A stretch of 64,000 bases of DNA from Tanytarsus gracilentus (taxonomy: Eukaryota; Arthropoda; Insecta; Diptera; Chironomidae): NCBI GenBank assembly GCA_038502055.1, contig JAXRKN010000040.1:5208001-5272000 (forward strand), read 5' to 3'. Both the position numbers and the translations under genes were made by a program. Positions 22,603 through 34,488 of the stretch are shown here, in pieces. A model generated the notes under the pieces. That model saw only the letters and a list, made by a program, of their open reading frames with translations, was not told the origin of the DNA and searched no databases. How positions within the stretch are numbered: position 1 is the stretch's first letter; every line of letters starts with the position of its first letter.

Positions 22603-23189
22603 TCATGTTGTAACTTTTTGCCGTCTTCTTGGAGGTTCAGGGTCACTTTCCTCCTGCGATGATTCAATTTCGCTGCTTGAATTTGAGCTTGAAATAAGGT
22701 CTTCATCATCTTCGCTTTCTTCGAGCATTTTCAATTGTTCTGGTGTTGGCTTTTTTGGGGAGCAGGAAATTAAAGAATTAATATTTTATTGTGAATAAAA
22801 TTAATTTAAATAATTACCTTGTCCATTCTCCTCGTAGTCTGTTCAAGAAAAAGACTTTTTAACATTTTTTTAGTTTGCTTTTGCTGCTCAATTTTTCCTT
22901 CCAACTTTTTATTTCCTTCTCTTAAATTTTTAACTTTTTCCATAGTTTCTTCTGCCTTTTGCTTTGCTGTAAAAGGCGTGAATTAATCAAGTTTTTTCTA
23001 CAATTAATCAACTAACGTACCTTTATCGCGAGATTTTTTAACAGCCTAAAAAAATAAGAGCTTTTTAATAAAGTGCGTAATATAATTTTATTAAAAAATA
23101 TTTACTTCATTATTTCTTTTTCTTTTCTCCGCGTATTCAGGATTACTTGTTGGCTCTTTTTTGTTTCCTTTACTACCCTTCGGTGCCAT
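22603..23189 (-). CDS. bZIP protein, C/EBP-gamma (irbp18) type, copy 2
   Basis: Four exons (23106-23189, 23021-23045, 22818-22966, 22603-22749) encode about 134 residues. The N-terminus is MAPKGSKGNKKEPTSN, followed by PEYAEKRKRNNE and AVKKSRDK, a full basic region with N-x7-R. The zipper VKNLREGNKKLEGKIEQQ closely matches copy 1. The tail PTPEQLKMLEESEDDEDL ends PPRRRQKVTT. The first intron falls at the same residue as in copies 1 and 3 (after NNE). The acceptor of exon 4 (CCCCAAAAAAG) is weak but keeps the frame. It starts only 50 bases downstream of the stop codon of copy 3. The likely role is DNA binding as an obligate heterodimer in the nucleus. Confidence 0.87.
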
Positions 23190-23238
23190 TATTTTTATTA
23201 TTTTTTTGTAATGATGGTGAAATTAAAGTTTTTATTTT

Positions 23239-23507
23239 TTATGCAGCTCGTCGAATATTTTTTAAATGTTTCAGCTCTCTTTCCAACTGAATTATAAAAT
23301 CATGCAACTTTATGTTTTGATCCTTGAAAAAATCAATTGTGTTTATGTCGTACTCAAGTTCCCGCTTTTTCTTCAATCTGCACTTTTTTACTTGCTAAAA
23401 AAAATATTAACACATAAAATTATAAATTTTTAAAAAATCTTTTATCTCACCTTACTTATTTTCTCTTTTTCTTCTGCACTTTTAACTTTTCTCTTGCTAG
23501 CTGCCAT
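23239..23507 (-). CDS. Short bZIP-like protein lacking the basic-region Asn
   Basis: Two exons (23451-23507 and 23239-23394) encode about 70 residues: MAASKRKVKSAEEKEKISK joined to QVKKCRLKKKRELEYD and a helical end with heptad hydrophobics (FFKDQNIKLHDFIIQLEREL). The intron position and the VKK-x-R core match copies 1 and 2, so it is probably a diverged third copy. The invariant Asn of the bZIP basic region (N-x7-R) is Ile here, and the acidic tail is gone. It may bind DNA differently or only dimerise. It could also be a decaying duplicate, but both splice sites and the open frame are intact. It lies first in the tandem row. Confidence 0.7.
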
Positions 23508-24193
23508 CGGTACTTCTCAACGCTTAATGAATCATTTTAATATTTTTTTGTTATTAGAGACAGTGACAGAAAACAAAAACACTAACATAACATTATGGTT
23601 ATTATTTTTCATGAAAACCGTTATTTTTTAAATTTTTTGATTTTTACTTTTCTCGAGAGGATTTTTAAATAAAAAAGTAGTCAGAAAGTGAAACCAAAAC
23701 GAAATAAATTTAACATTAAAATTAATTTTAAAGTTTAAAAGCTCGAAAAAATTAAGTAAGTGGGCAATATGACACCAGTGGACATTTTAGAGTGTCACCG
23801 ATCTAAAGAAAAGCTAAAAAATTTTGATTTTAATTAATTGTAGTTTTATGAAGCATTTTCATTTCGTGTTTCCTTTTAAATCTCTCAATTCTCACGTCTT
23901 GTTTCCCAATAGTGAACAATAGTTTGCAGAAAACATCATGCACTCATGAAAAAGTTGCGAAGAAAATAAAAAAGAATTTTATTTTTCAATTTTTCTTTTC
24001 ACTCGCGCTCTCTCTCCCTCAAATCGAATCGAATGTGTGTGACAGTCAGCAGTAGCAGCAGCAGGCAAGAGAGAGAGGAAAGTGTTGTAAATAGTAAATA
24101 GGACTATATTGTGTGTGCTCGAGCTATAGTGTGTTATTAAAAGAAGAAAAAAATATAATATTAAATCTGCTCCTCTCTGCATATGAGCGAGTG
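23508..24193. other. Shared upstream region of bZIP cluster and PPP1R37
   Basis: Head-to-head spacer of about 690 bases between the minus-strand bZIP row and plus-strand PPP1R37. The right part (23990-24190) has CT-rich and AGCAGCAGCAG runs and AGAGAGAG and is probably PPP1R37 5' UTR. No other gene was seen. Confidence 0.5.
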
Positions 24194-27100
24194 ATGGAAA
24201 TTGGTGAAAATGTCGAAAATAATATCAAAAAGAATCCACAAGTTCAGCAGCTGCAGCAACAAACGAGTACACTGCACACGACACAAAGCCAACCAATTAT
24301 TTTGGGAGGAAGTGGAGAGGAGGAGGATGACAGTGCTCAAGCAAAGACAAAAAGGAAGGGCAGTCGTAAGGGCACAAAAGATCGACGAGTGTCTTTCGCA
24401 AGTTCCAATCAATTGGCCCAATATCTGGAGCCATTAGATCCGTTTCAATCGTTTGGTATGCACTCTACATGTTACTCATATTGTTGTAATTTTCCATTGT
24501 CTCAAATTATCTCTCTCTTTTTTCGCGCGCGCAGCTATTCCCATCGAGAATGCTCAAGAGCTCGCAAGTCTCTATCGATTATCGTGTGAGAAGCATCGAA
24601 CCACACCGATTCCGGTCATTCTTGAACACCTCGAGTCGCTGAATCTCGAAAAGTCGTCAAAAGAGAGAACGGAAGTGCTTAGTCTGCGACAGCAAACGCT
24701 AACGCATGAGTCGTGCGAGGCACTGGAGGAGCTTTTTAAGCGAGTCAAGTATAAGACGATAGATGTGACGTCATGCAATCTAGATGACAGCTCAGCTACA
24801 TCGCTTTTTGACATGATTGAATATTATGAGGCGTGCAATGAGCTCAACATTTCGGAAAATTCAAACATCAAGAGTCGCGGATGGCAGTCATGTAAATGCA
24901 CTCGGATACAACTGCGATAAATTTTAATAACATGTATCATATTTTGTAGGTATCAATATGATTAAACGCTCGCAAGCATTACACAGCTTAGCCACGCGAG
25001 GAACTCCAATAAATGATTCAAATGGTAAGTGTACAATAATTATTGCATAATATTTATGAGACTAGTGATCATTCTCCTTTTCACAGCGACTTCTCTCGGA
25101 AATGCTCTTTTCTCATCATTCATTTACACGCTGAAATTGGAAAACTGTGCACTTAGCGGCCGTCCAATATTGTGCTTAAGTAAGTACCTTGTGTGTGTGT
25201 GTGTGTTTAAATAATTGATTATCTTAAATTAACATCGAATATCTTTTCAGGTGGTGCTCTACAAAAAAATCGAGTTTTAAAAGAGCTATGCCTCGCCAAC
25301 AATGAACTCAACTCCGTTGACGCTTTCAACATTGCAAACATCCTTAAGAACAATTATCATCTACAACTCCTTGATATTTCCAACAACAATATAGAGGTAA
25401 TTTATTTTAATTAGATACAATTAATTAAATTATAATAAATGTGTAAATAATTAGGATGAAGGCTTTCGACACATAGCAGAAGCTCTCGGATATCAATCGG
25501 TGCATGTCAGTAAAACTTCTTCGACCGATTCTATCTCATCAGCTTCGGCCAACAAATTCGATTTTAACGATTTTACAACAAATCTGAACCAAATTAACAA
25601 CAATCGTAATCGTTTTTCTCCCACGCCGCCACCATTGAAAGTTGACAGCATTCATCAGCAGCATGTGCAAAATGAAAATGCAAGCTCATTAAAAAATAAC
25701 AACAGTATTGTGCAACAATGTGATAGTGGGGTCAAGAAAGATGGGAAACAAGAAACAAATGACGGTGCTGCATCACCAGCCATAGCTAGTACAAATAGTA
25801 AGAAAGAAACAACTTTGAAAACAAACAAGTTCAAGTATACGACAGAGTCCCTCTCACCTATTTCCCATGGCTACGACGACTTGACAACCAATCATGAGCT
25901 ATTTAACGCACGATCACCGGAAAGATCCTTCAGCTCTGAGAGTTTATGTTCCGAAACTTCGGTCGAGTCCAATGATTCAAAATCGTCGATTCGTTTGATT
26001 GAGTCAAAGTTTAATAATCGAAATAATGGCACATTGGAGAGACAACAGCCACAGCAGCAGCAAAATTTTAATACCATCAGCTCTTCTGCGGCGCAGCAAG
26101 TAAATGCATCGGGCGAGTCTAAACCACCGACTGGACTGCAAGTATTAATTCTGTGGAATAATAATCTTACTTCGGCTTGTGGCGGTAGTGCTGCTGATCT
26201 CATGGAATGTACCGAGCACTTGCAAATAATTAATTTTGGGCACAACGCTATTGGAAATGAATTTTTAACTGACACAAAATCGGGTCTGAAATCAAACGTA
26301 AGCTTAACAAGCATTGGTCTTCAGGCAACAAATCTTTCATGTAATGGACTCAAAGTTTTGGCTGAAATTCTTCAATTCGGAGGAAATTCAACTCTTCAGC
26401 GTATCGACTTGAGAAATAATAATATTTCTGTAATGGGTTTGGCGGCTCTCAGCGAAGCCTTAAAATCCAACAAGAGCATCGTTCGAATTGATATAGACGA
26501 TCTATTAAAGAGCGATGAACTGATGTTACCATATTCCGAGTATCAACGTGTGGTGAGTACAATTCGTCAGCAATGTCAATACAATGAGAATCCACCAGAA
26601 GTGCAAGAATTGCCAAAGGCTACAACTACCGTGCAGCGTATGAAGCGAACAAATAATAATTTTAGTACAAGAAAAATTTCATTAACATGCTCGAGTGTCA
26701 TTAAAACGCCACCCAAGAACCAGCAATTGCTCGAACCAATTAAAAAGCAAGCGAACAATCGTCTCCGATCTCCAAGTCCAACTCTTTCGCCATCGTCGCC
26801 GCTCACGAGTCCATCGAGAAGTCGTTTTCAAGTGTCTCGTGTATCCGAAAGTTCAAGTAAGTTGAATATTATTTTTCAAACAACACTCTTTAATTATGAT
26901 TTTAGCGTCAAGTGGAATAAGCAGCAGCAAATCACCCTCATCAAGTAGTAGCAGTCCAACATTCTTTCCCTCTAATTCACGCTTCCGTGTTGTGACTGTG
27001 TCGGAATCGCAAGTAAAAAAAGAAATGCCTCCACTTCCGCCAAAGGTAAATACTATTTACTAAATAGTAATTACTCTCTTACATGATTTTTAATTTATCT

Positions 27101-28282
27101 TGATTAATAAAGGTTGCTGAACTCAAATCGGAAGCGAGCAAAGAAATCGATATTCCAGCACCGATAGGAAAGGGAACAAATGTAGGCTATTCGACAACCT
27201 CATCGATTGCCTCTTCGCAGAGTTGCGAACAACTTGATAGCTATGAAGTGAAAAGATTCATCGATTTAGGCGACAGTTGTTCATCTTTTAGTAGTTCAAT
27301 AGATTCTATAGATCGTCAAACGGATATAAGTAGTAATGAAAGCTTTGATATGATTGAAAAATCACCACTTGCAATCGCAGAGAAACCTCCACCATCGCCT
27401 TCGATTTCACCTTCTGATCATGCGACCACTGACGAGTGTGATGAGTTTGATAAGGACCCAATTAAAAAGGATGAGGGCACGAGTGAATGTAAGAAGGAGA
27501 GTGTGCTGTTTAGCAATGAGAACACTCTAACTGTGTCAACTTCCTCGTCCTCGTCATCAAACGAGGGCTTAACACTAACAACAAACAGTCCAAATGAGTT
27601 ATCGCCAAAACAGGAGGCTAACAAAAGAACACGAAAAACGTCTTGGATACAATCGGCAAATGCATATCCGGCAACACTGGATAAACTCCTTAACTTATTC
27701 CATCATCCATCGAGTATTTTTACAAAAACTAGTCCCGAGTCTACACTCGCCTCATCGCCCAGTTCATCTTCGTCGCTCTCAACAAAGCCGCCATTAAAGC
27801 AACCAGCTACGAAAGAAAATCTCGATATGGGTCCGAAAGAGAATTCAATTAGCGGCTTTATACAATCACTCGTATCATTGACATCACACAAAAAAGAAAT
27901 ATCATCGTCGAGTGAGTCATCGGTTCTTCAAAATATTTCGCCACAAAATACAATCGAGAAAAGTTCATCACAAATGCTTCTTGAGTCATTGCCGAGGAGC
28001 GTCAAGAATGAATTAAAAGAAAACATTTCGCCAGAAAATACAATTTCGTGTGAAAATTACGCGGCCGTCGATTGTCAGCAGCAGCAAAAGCCATTGGGAT
28101 CGAAGGTTCTCTTTTTGGTGGGCGATGATGAAATGTGTATCGAGGAGAGTGCAACCTCAGCGGAGGAAGAGCTAAATGTTGAAAATGATAGTGTGTTTGC
28201 GAGTCCGTCTCTCGGTGAAATTACACGGGACTCGATTTCAATACTTAAGCAGCCATCAGGTGATCTTCTCGAAAAGCGCTAA
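24194..28282 (+). CDS. PPP1R37: Protein phosphatase 1 regulatory subunit 37 (LRRC68)
   Basis: PPP1R37 binds and inhibits the catalytic subunit of protein phosphatase 1. Eight exons (24194-24455, 24535-24891, 24950-25024, 25087-25179, 25251-25396, 25455-26856, 26906-27045, 27113-28282) encode about 1214 residues. An RVSF PP1-docking motif (DRRVSFASS) lies near residue 67. Family blocks follow: ESCEALEELFKRVKYKTIDV, SLFDMIEYYEACNELNIS and KLENCALSGRPILCL. Leucine-rich repeats follow (LKELCLANNELNSVDAFNIA, LQLLDISNNNIEDEGFRHIA, GLQVLILWNNNLT, LQRIDLRNNNISVMGLAALS). The repeat domain is interrupted by about 210 low-complexity residues (about 330-537) that vertebrate proteins lack. The C-terminal 600 residues are Ser-rich and disordered, with another FRVVTVSES element. 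The start is the first in-frame ATG (MEIGENVENN). Confidence 0.93.
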
Positions 28283-29756
28283 AGTTCAACTTTTTTTTAA
28301 CTTTTAAGTGATTTTTGGGTTTATAACTTAACTAAAAATGAAGTGTCTCATTGTCTTGAAGTTCTCACGCATATATGAAATTTTTGCGACTACAACAGTT
28401 TGATTTTTCAAAAAACACAAATGAAAATTTCTTTGTGATAAATTTTATAACAATATTTTCATAAATTCGATTACATAAAATCTCTTAAATAATTCATTTT
28501 GTGATTTTGATAAATCAATTGGTCGTTAACTTAACTACAAAAAATTCCCACCCTTAAAACACACACACACACACACATAAAAACACTTTATATATAAAGA
28601 TTATATCACAAAAGAAAAAAAAACGAGAAAAAGGATCATTTATTGATAAATGTATTATCGGATAAATATACTATAAAATAATAATATCTTCTACTTTACA
28701 CACACGAGAAAATTTCGAAAATTTAAGATTTTTATATCACATGACACTCACATTACATACACACACATACACACGCGGTAACTAAAAAGTCTGAGAATTG
28801 TCCATAAATGATCCTTAAAATTATTTCACTTAAAGAAACACTTACATGCATATAAAATCTACATAAATATATTTAAAAAATTATCGACGGATGAATGAAA
28901 GTATGCAATTTTTGATTCCACTTAGACCTCTGTTGTTTTTCTCTCAACAATTAGTCAAGTATATCCTAAGATGCGAAAGCACTCATAATAATTTCCTTCA
29001 CTTTTAAAAAAGAGCCCTTTACTTACTATTTTAAATTGAGCATCATCGGATTTCATTTCTCTGTGATAGGTAATTCACACGATTTTGTGATAGTTTTATT
29101 GAAGATGTACCGGATGGCAGGCAAACGAGAGCTATGAAAAAAAAAGAGTTCGATCATTGCACCGCAAAAGATTTAATGTGTAAAATACCATATGAAACAT
29201 ATAAATTACTTAAAATATAATTAGAGACCAGCCACATAAAATATAATTTAATTTTTGTCGCACTTATATCATAGTATACCCGTTATATATTTAAAAAAAT
29301 GTCGTGTGAATGATGAAGAAGCTTGAAAAATATAGAGCGAGGATAAACTAACAAAAGATTACTTAAATTAAAAAAAAAACATTGTGTAGTTTGTGTAAAT
29401 CTTTAAAAAAAAATAATAAAAGTAAATGATTTAAGCATAAAAGTTGAATTTGGGCTTTTTTTTAATTCAAGCAGTCTTTGACAAAAATTTAATTTTTTTG
29501 TAACGTATTTTTTCAAATTTCAACCACAGTCTTGTCCCGAAACTTCAAACATTATTCGAAGAAATTAACACGTCAAGAAAATAAATATTTTTCTTGTGGA
29601 AATATCGAGTTTTGTCCTGAAATGTAAATTTTTCCGAGACAATTAGTATCGCGGCACTTAGGATATAGTGAAAAACTATTTCGACTTGCGAGTACAAACG
29701 AGAAAACCATCAAAATTAATTTTTTCTTTATATCAATTTCTTCGTTGACGGAAAAG
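28283..29756. other. PPP1R37 3' UTR and intergenic spacer
   Basis: A+T-rich sequence with a CA dinucleotide run (28560-28576) and an AAAATAATAAAAGTAAA polyadenylation-like site near 29410. No further coding sequence was recognised. The HRD1 promoter must lie in its right part. Confidence 0.5.
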
Positions 29757-31842
29757 ATGAGGACGAGCCTTATTTTTCTCGCATCAGCTGTGCTCTCGAG
29801 CGCAGTCATTGCCAATGCAGTGGTGCAGAAGAAGCAGTTCTATCCATCTGTGGTGTATATATCTAAAAGTAATCCTAGTATGGCTGTAAGTATTTCGTTT
29901 TTAAAAACTTCCAGAATGAAATTTATACTCTTTATTTTCATCATCCCATAGGTGATTTATTTCCAGTCGTTAATTTTAGTCTTAATGTTGGGAAAACTAA
30001 TGAGAAAGGTATGCTTGTTGATTTTAAATGATTCCTTATTAGTGTTTTATGGTATATTTTAGGTTTTCCTTGGAACGCTTCGAGCTGCGGAGTTTGAGCA
30101 TTTGATGGAGAGATTTTGGTATGCGTTGACCGAGACCTGCTTAGCATTTACAGTGTTTCGAGATGACTTCAATCCAAAGTTTATTGCACTCTTCACCGTT
30201 CTTCTTTTTTTAAAGTCGTTTCATTGGCTGGCGGAAGATAGAGTTGACTATGTATGATGTTTTATTGATCACCGATAAATTATTCATTGATCTCTTTCTC
30301 ATTTAATCAGATGGAACGAAGCCCTGTGATAGGTTGGATCTTTCATGTGAGGGTAGCGAGTCTTTTGAGTGTACTCGGAATTTTAGACTACTTGCTCATT
30401 ATGTACGCATATCAATCGACGATTGCAAAAGGTGCCACAGTTCAATTGGTGTTCGGCTTTGAATATGCAATTCTAATCACAATGGTGGCAAATACAATGA
30501 TCAAATATGTGCTTCACGCGGCTGAATTACGTTCAGAAACACCATGGGAGAATAAGGCTGTTTTCTTACTCTACACAGAACTCGTCGTTGGACTTATTCG
30601 TGTCATTCTCTACGTCGTTTTTGTTTTCTTGATGGTGAAAATTTATACCCTTCCGCTTTTTGCATTCAGGCCAATGTACTACACAATCAGGTGAAGAAGG
30701 CTTAAATCTTTTTATTTAAGTTTTAACTAAAAACTTTTTTGTCAAACAGAAACTTCAAGAAAGCAGTCAATGATGTAATATTGTCTCGGCGAGCAATTCA
30801 CAACATGAACACACTCTATCCAGATGCCACGCCAGAGGAGCTTACACTTTCCGATAATATTTGTATCATTTGCCGGTAAGCATGATTCACTTTTTTTTGC
30901 TAAATAATATTAAATTTAATAATTTTTAGTGAGGACATGGTTAACAATTCGAAGAAACTACCATGCAATCATATTTTCCACACGGTCTGCTTACGGTAAA
31001 TATCATTATTTTTTATAATCAAAAATACTTGTTAATTAACGCATTAATTCGTTAGCTCATGGTTTCAACGACAACAAACATGTCCGACGTGCCGATTAAA
31101 TATTTTGAGGGCTCCAATCACTGCGCCTCAAGCACAACCACAACAAATTCCTCAGGCAAACAATTTAAGACAACAAAATGAGCAGCAACCTCAGCCAAAT
31201 CCATTCCTCAATCTCCTAAATCAAGCTGCATCCATGCCCCATGCTTCTACGTCAAATGTCCCAAATCCTACAACTATTCCAACGGGGTCCATGCCACCGT
31301 TTCCATTCTTTCCGCCCTTCATGGCACCATTTTCGATTCCGCCACCTCCTATGCCCGCAAATCTAGATCAACTTACTACCGAAGAATTGAATGCGATGGA
31401 AGGGCACGAGAGAAAGCACATTGAAGAGCGACTTAAACTATTGAAGAATGTGAACACAATGATAAACGCTTCAATTGCAATGATGAATCAATATCAGACA
31501 ATTGTTTCCAATCTTCCGCCGGCACCAGCACCGTCAGCGTCAACAAGTGAGAAAAAAGACGAGTCTAAAGTAACATCGACGAGCGGTGACAAAGTTGATA
31601 CGACAAAAGTAAAAATGGAAGATTTGGGAAGTGAAGATTATCTTGATCATCAAACAAAGCCTTCAACATCATCGGCGATGCCAACAACTGAGGTTCCTGT
31701 GAGCAGTAGCAGCAGCAATCAAACAAGCAAAGATAGTCCATCATCCACACTTATAGCGAACGAAATTTCATCAAACGGCGAATCCGAAGAAGCTAACGAA
31801 ATTCGAAAACGACGTCTGCAAAAATTCATGCAAAGCAACTGA
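29757..31842 (+). CDS. sip3: E3 ubiquitin ligase HRD1 / synoviolin (sip3)
   Basis: HRD1 is the membrane-embedded RING ligase of ER-associated degradation, forming the retrotranslocation channel with SEL1L/HRD3 and Derlins. Seven exons (29757-29885, 29952-30008, 30063-30251, 30311-30690, 30750-30875, 30930-30995, 31056-31842) encode 577 residues. The N-terminal half has multiple membrane helices with typical HRD1 blocks (QKKQFYPSVVYISKSNPS, RAAEFEHLMERFWYALTE, FHWLAEDRVDYMERSP, FEYAILITMVANTMIKYVLH). The cytosolic RING-H2 is complete: CIICREDM, LPCNHIFHTVCLRSWFQRQ, TCPTCRLNIL. A Pro/Gln-rich tail follows (FPPFMAPFSIPPPPM), ending in a conserved-looking basic helix (EIRKRRLQKFMQS). The start MRTSLIFLAS matches the family's first helix. 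No frame damage was seen. Confidence 0.96.
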
Positions 31843-32422
31843 GCTTTATTGCGATTTATTTACTATTTTATAAACTTGTATCACTCGATAACGGTGATAA
31901 TAACTGAGCATCAATTTATTCGATAGAATTTCACAATAAGAGAGTTTTTGCATATGTGTATTAAACCTATAAATGGCATAAAATTGAAAAATATTAAAAA
32001 AGAAATAAAATTAACGATGAATTTTAATTTTTTTGTGACTTTTATCTGGTAGAAAAAGCTTAATATCGCTCGAAAATCATCATCACAAGAAATGAACAAA
32101 ATAATAACTGAAGAGCAAAAAATATAAAAAGCTCTTCCAAAAAAAAGCTTTTTCACTTTTCACATCCTGTTCAAATTTTCATCCCCACCACTTTTCCACT
32201 GGAAAATTATTTTCCACAAACTCTATTCGAAATGTTTTTATGTATGATGTTGACTAAAAAATCAACAAGATTCAGTTCCGTGTCTGATGCCGGCAGAGCA
32301 ACATTTGACTTAAAAACCTCTCTCGAAAATAAATTAATGTGATAACCGTTCTTTGTTGTCTTTGTTCAAAAAAAGTGGATATTTGTGATTTTCGAGAAAA
32401 TAGATTCAAATGATTAAATAAA
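31843..32422. other. Spacer between HRD1 and tetraspan gene
   Basis: A+T-rich; HRD1 3' UTR (AGAAATAAAATTAACG near 31999) followed by the promoter region of the next gene. Nothing else was recognised. Confidence 0.5.
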
Positions 32423-33958
32423 ATGGCAATTATAAGATCGTGTTGCTTTTGGAAGTCATTGAGGAAGGGATGTATCGCGAGTGCTTGCTACACATTAGTG
32501 AGTGGTGACAATCGAATAATTTTTAAACGGCTCACGTGTGATGTTTTGCAGGTTTTCTTTCTTTTCTCTTTCATCTCAGTTTCAACGTTTGTTTGGGACG
32601 AGAGGGATTTTTTGGCTGGAAAAGTTGATAAGCTTACGAGTAAAACCTTTTTGGGAGAAACTTCGTGTTAGTTATAAAAATAATAATTTTTGTGAGAAAG
32701 CTGATTTTTTTTTTCATTTTCCTTATTTTGCAGTAACATTATGGTTTTACACCATATATTTTGGATTCTCATTCTTAGGCGTTCTCGCATCAATCTTAGC
32801 CTTAATTGGCTTGCGGAAAGATGATCGTAAATTTTTAGCGCCACTCATTTTGGTTTTGTTCTGTGACATTGTCATTTCGATTTTGCAAATTGGATTAAGC
32901 GTCATTTCGGGAAATTTAAACTTCAACCCCTTAACTGGAACACTCTTTATTCTCGACTTTTTTATTCACTGCCTAAACGTAAATATGCCATAATTTTACT
33001 GCGGTGTAATTTCTAAATTAATAAATTTAACTCAATTAGATTTATTGCCTAATTTGTGTCGTGTCGCAATACCAGGAGTACAAAGAATTTGAATGTGAAG
33101 ACCGTTTTATGATAGTGAGTGTTTATGATGTGTTTATGATTTTTGATAAAAAAGACTTTTTCCATCACACAGAATAACTGTCGAAGTACAACACCCGAAA
33201 AGTCTTGCATTATAATTCATCAATCAAAAATGAGTCCTGGTGCAACGAACGTAACGCAAATACAAGAAACATCAAACTGGGATGCTGTTAATGGAAGTTC
33301 TCGTAAGCTAAAAGTGTTTAGTAAAAATTCTGCACGTTCATTATTTAAGTTTTGATCAAAAAAAAGTTTTAATACTCAAGCATGCATGCATAAAATTTAA
33401 TATTAAGCTCAGAAAATTTTGGCTGGACATTCAAACTTTTTCAATTAATTAAAAATTCTCGGATTTCGGCGGAAAACTTTTCAAAAAATTCTTTCTTTTA
33501 TTAAAGCATGATTTAATTTTTTTGTAACCAAATTTCCGATAAAAATTAAGTAAAAATTTTAAACTTTTGAGGCATGAAAAAAAATCCCAAATCTCACACT
33601 CTCAAAATATTAAATTATTAAACAAACTTGTTTCAAACTCGTTTCTAACAATGTCCTTATTTTCTACGTTTCCTTTCATGTTCCATTTAACCTGCTTTCC
33701 TTCCCAATGGATTACTAATATTTAGACATAGGTGTTATTACTCATTCTCCTTTTCATCGTAAAAAGAACAGAAGTATCTTAAAAAAGCAAGTTAAATTTA
33801 CAGATGACTTGAGCCCGATACCGGATATTTTCACTTCCTCTCCAGTCTTACAAATTCATGAAGAATTAGCTTCGGATCAATTAAGAGGTAATTTGTCAAG
33901 GATCATTAGCTTCAAAATTTTCAATACATTTTTCTCAACAGAGCCTGTCGATGTATAA
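32423..33958 (+). CDS. Four-transmembrane protein of an insect family
   Basis: Seven exons (32423-32497, 32552-32666, 32734-32978, 33040-33114, 33173-33302, 33726-33887, 33942-33958) give an open frame of 272 residues. The start is MAIIRSCCFWKSLRKGCIAS, a Cys-rich cytosolic N-terminus typical of small insect tetraspan families such as the pasiflora group. Four hydrophobic helices follow: around residues 20-40, LTLWFYTIYFGFSFLGVLAS, FLAPLILVLFCDIVISILQI, and FILDFFIHCLNIYCLICVV. A polar loop (DERDFLAGKVDKLTSK) lies between helices 1 and 2. A tyrosine-containing segment after helix 4 (SQYQEYKEFECEDRF) leads to a cytosolic Ser/Thr-rich tail ending LASDQLREPVDV. Pasiflora proteins act in septate junctions, but assignment to that group is tentative. 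Confidence 0.78.
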
Positions 33959-34488
33959 ATTTTCTCTCAAATTTTTGGAAAATCACCATGAAAATTATCT
34001 ATAAAAATAAATTTCCACAGTTAAATTTAAATAATTTTTGCATGTTTTACAAAAAATAAATAAAAAGGTCGATTGTAAGGACGTGTGTGCAAATGAAGAA
34101 ATATTTTCACTGAAAGTTTTTTTAAAATTGATTTTTTTTGTTCACCAACTGTGATAATCAAAAATACCTAAAATAACTAATTAATGTAGCTGTATTTTTC
34201 TAACTTTTCGTAAATTTTTATAAAAATTAATCATTGAAAATTAATTCTGCAGTTATTTGTTTTTTAATTTTTAAACTCTTGGCAGTGATTTAAAGAATTA
34301 AAAGCAAATTGTTAATTTTTATTGAATTTCATATATGACTTACCATATTTTGTTTGAAAAGAACAATTTAACTTGAAATAAAAATGTACAAAAATGATTC
34401 TAGAGAATTTTCAATGTCAATTTTCAGAAATCAACTAACACAAAATATAGACGAAAATAAAAAAATACAAAAAGAGTTAAAAAAAATA
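33959..34488. other. 3' flank of tetraspan gene
   Basis: A+T-rich sequence with a possible polyadenylation signal (AAAAATAAATAAA near 34050). No coding potential was seen. It ends at the TA next to the terminal-repeat element. Confidence 0.5.
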
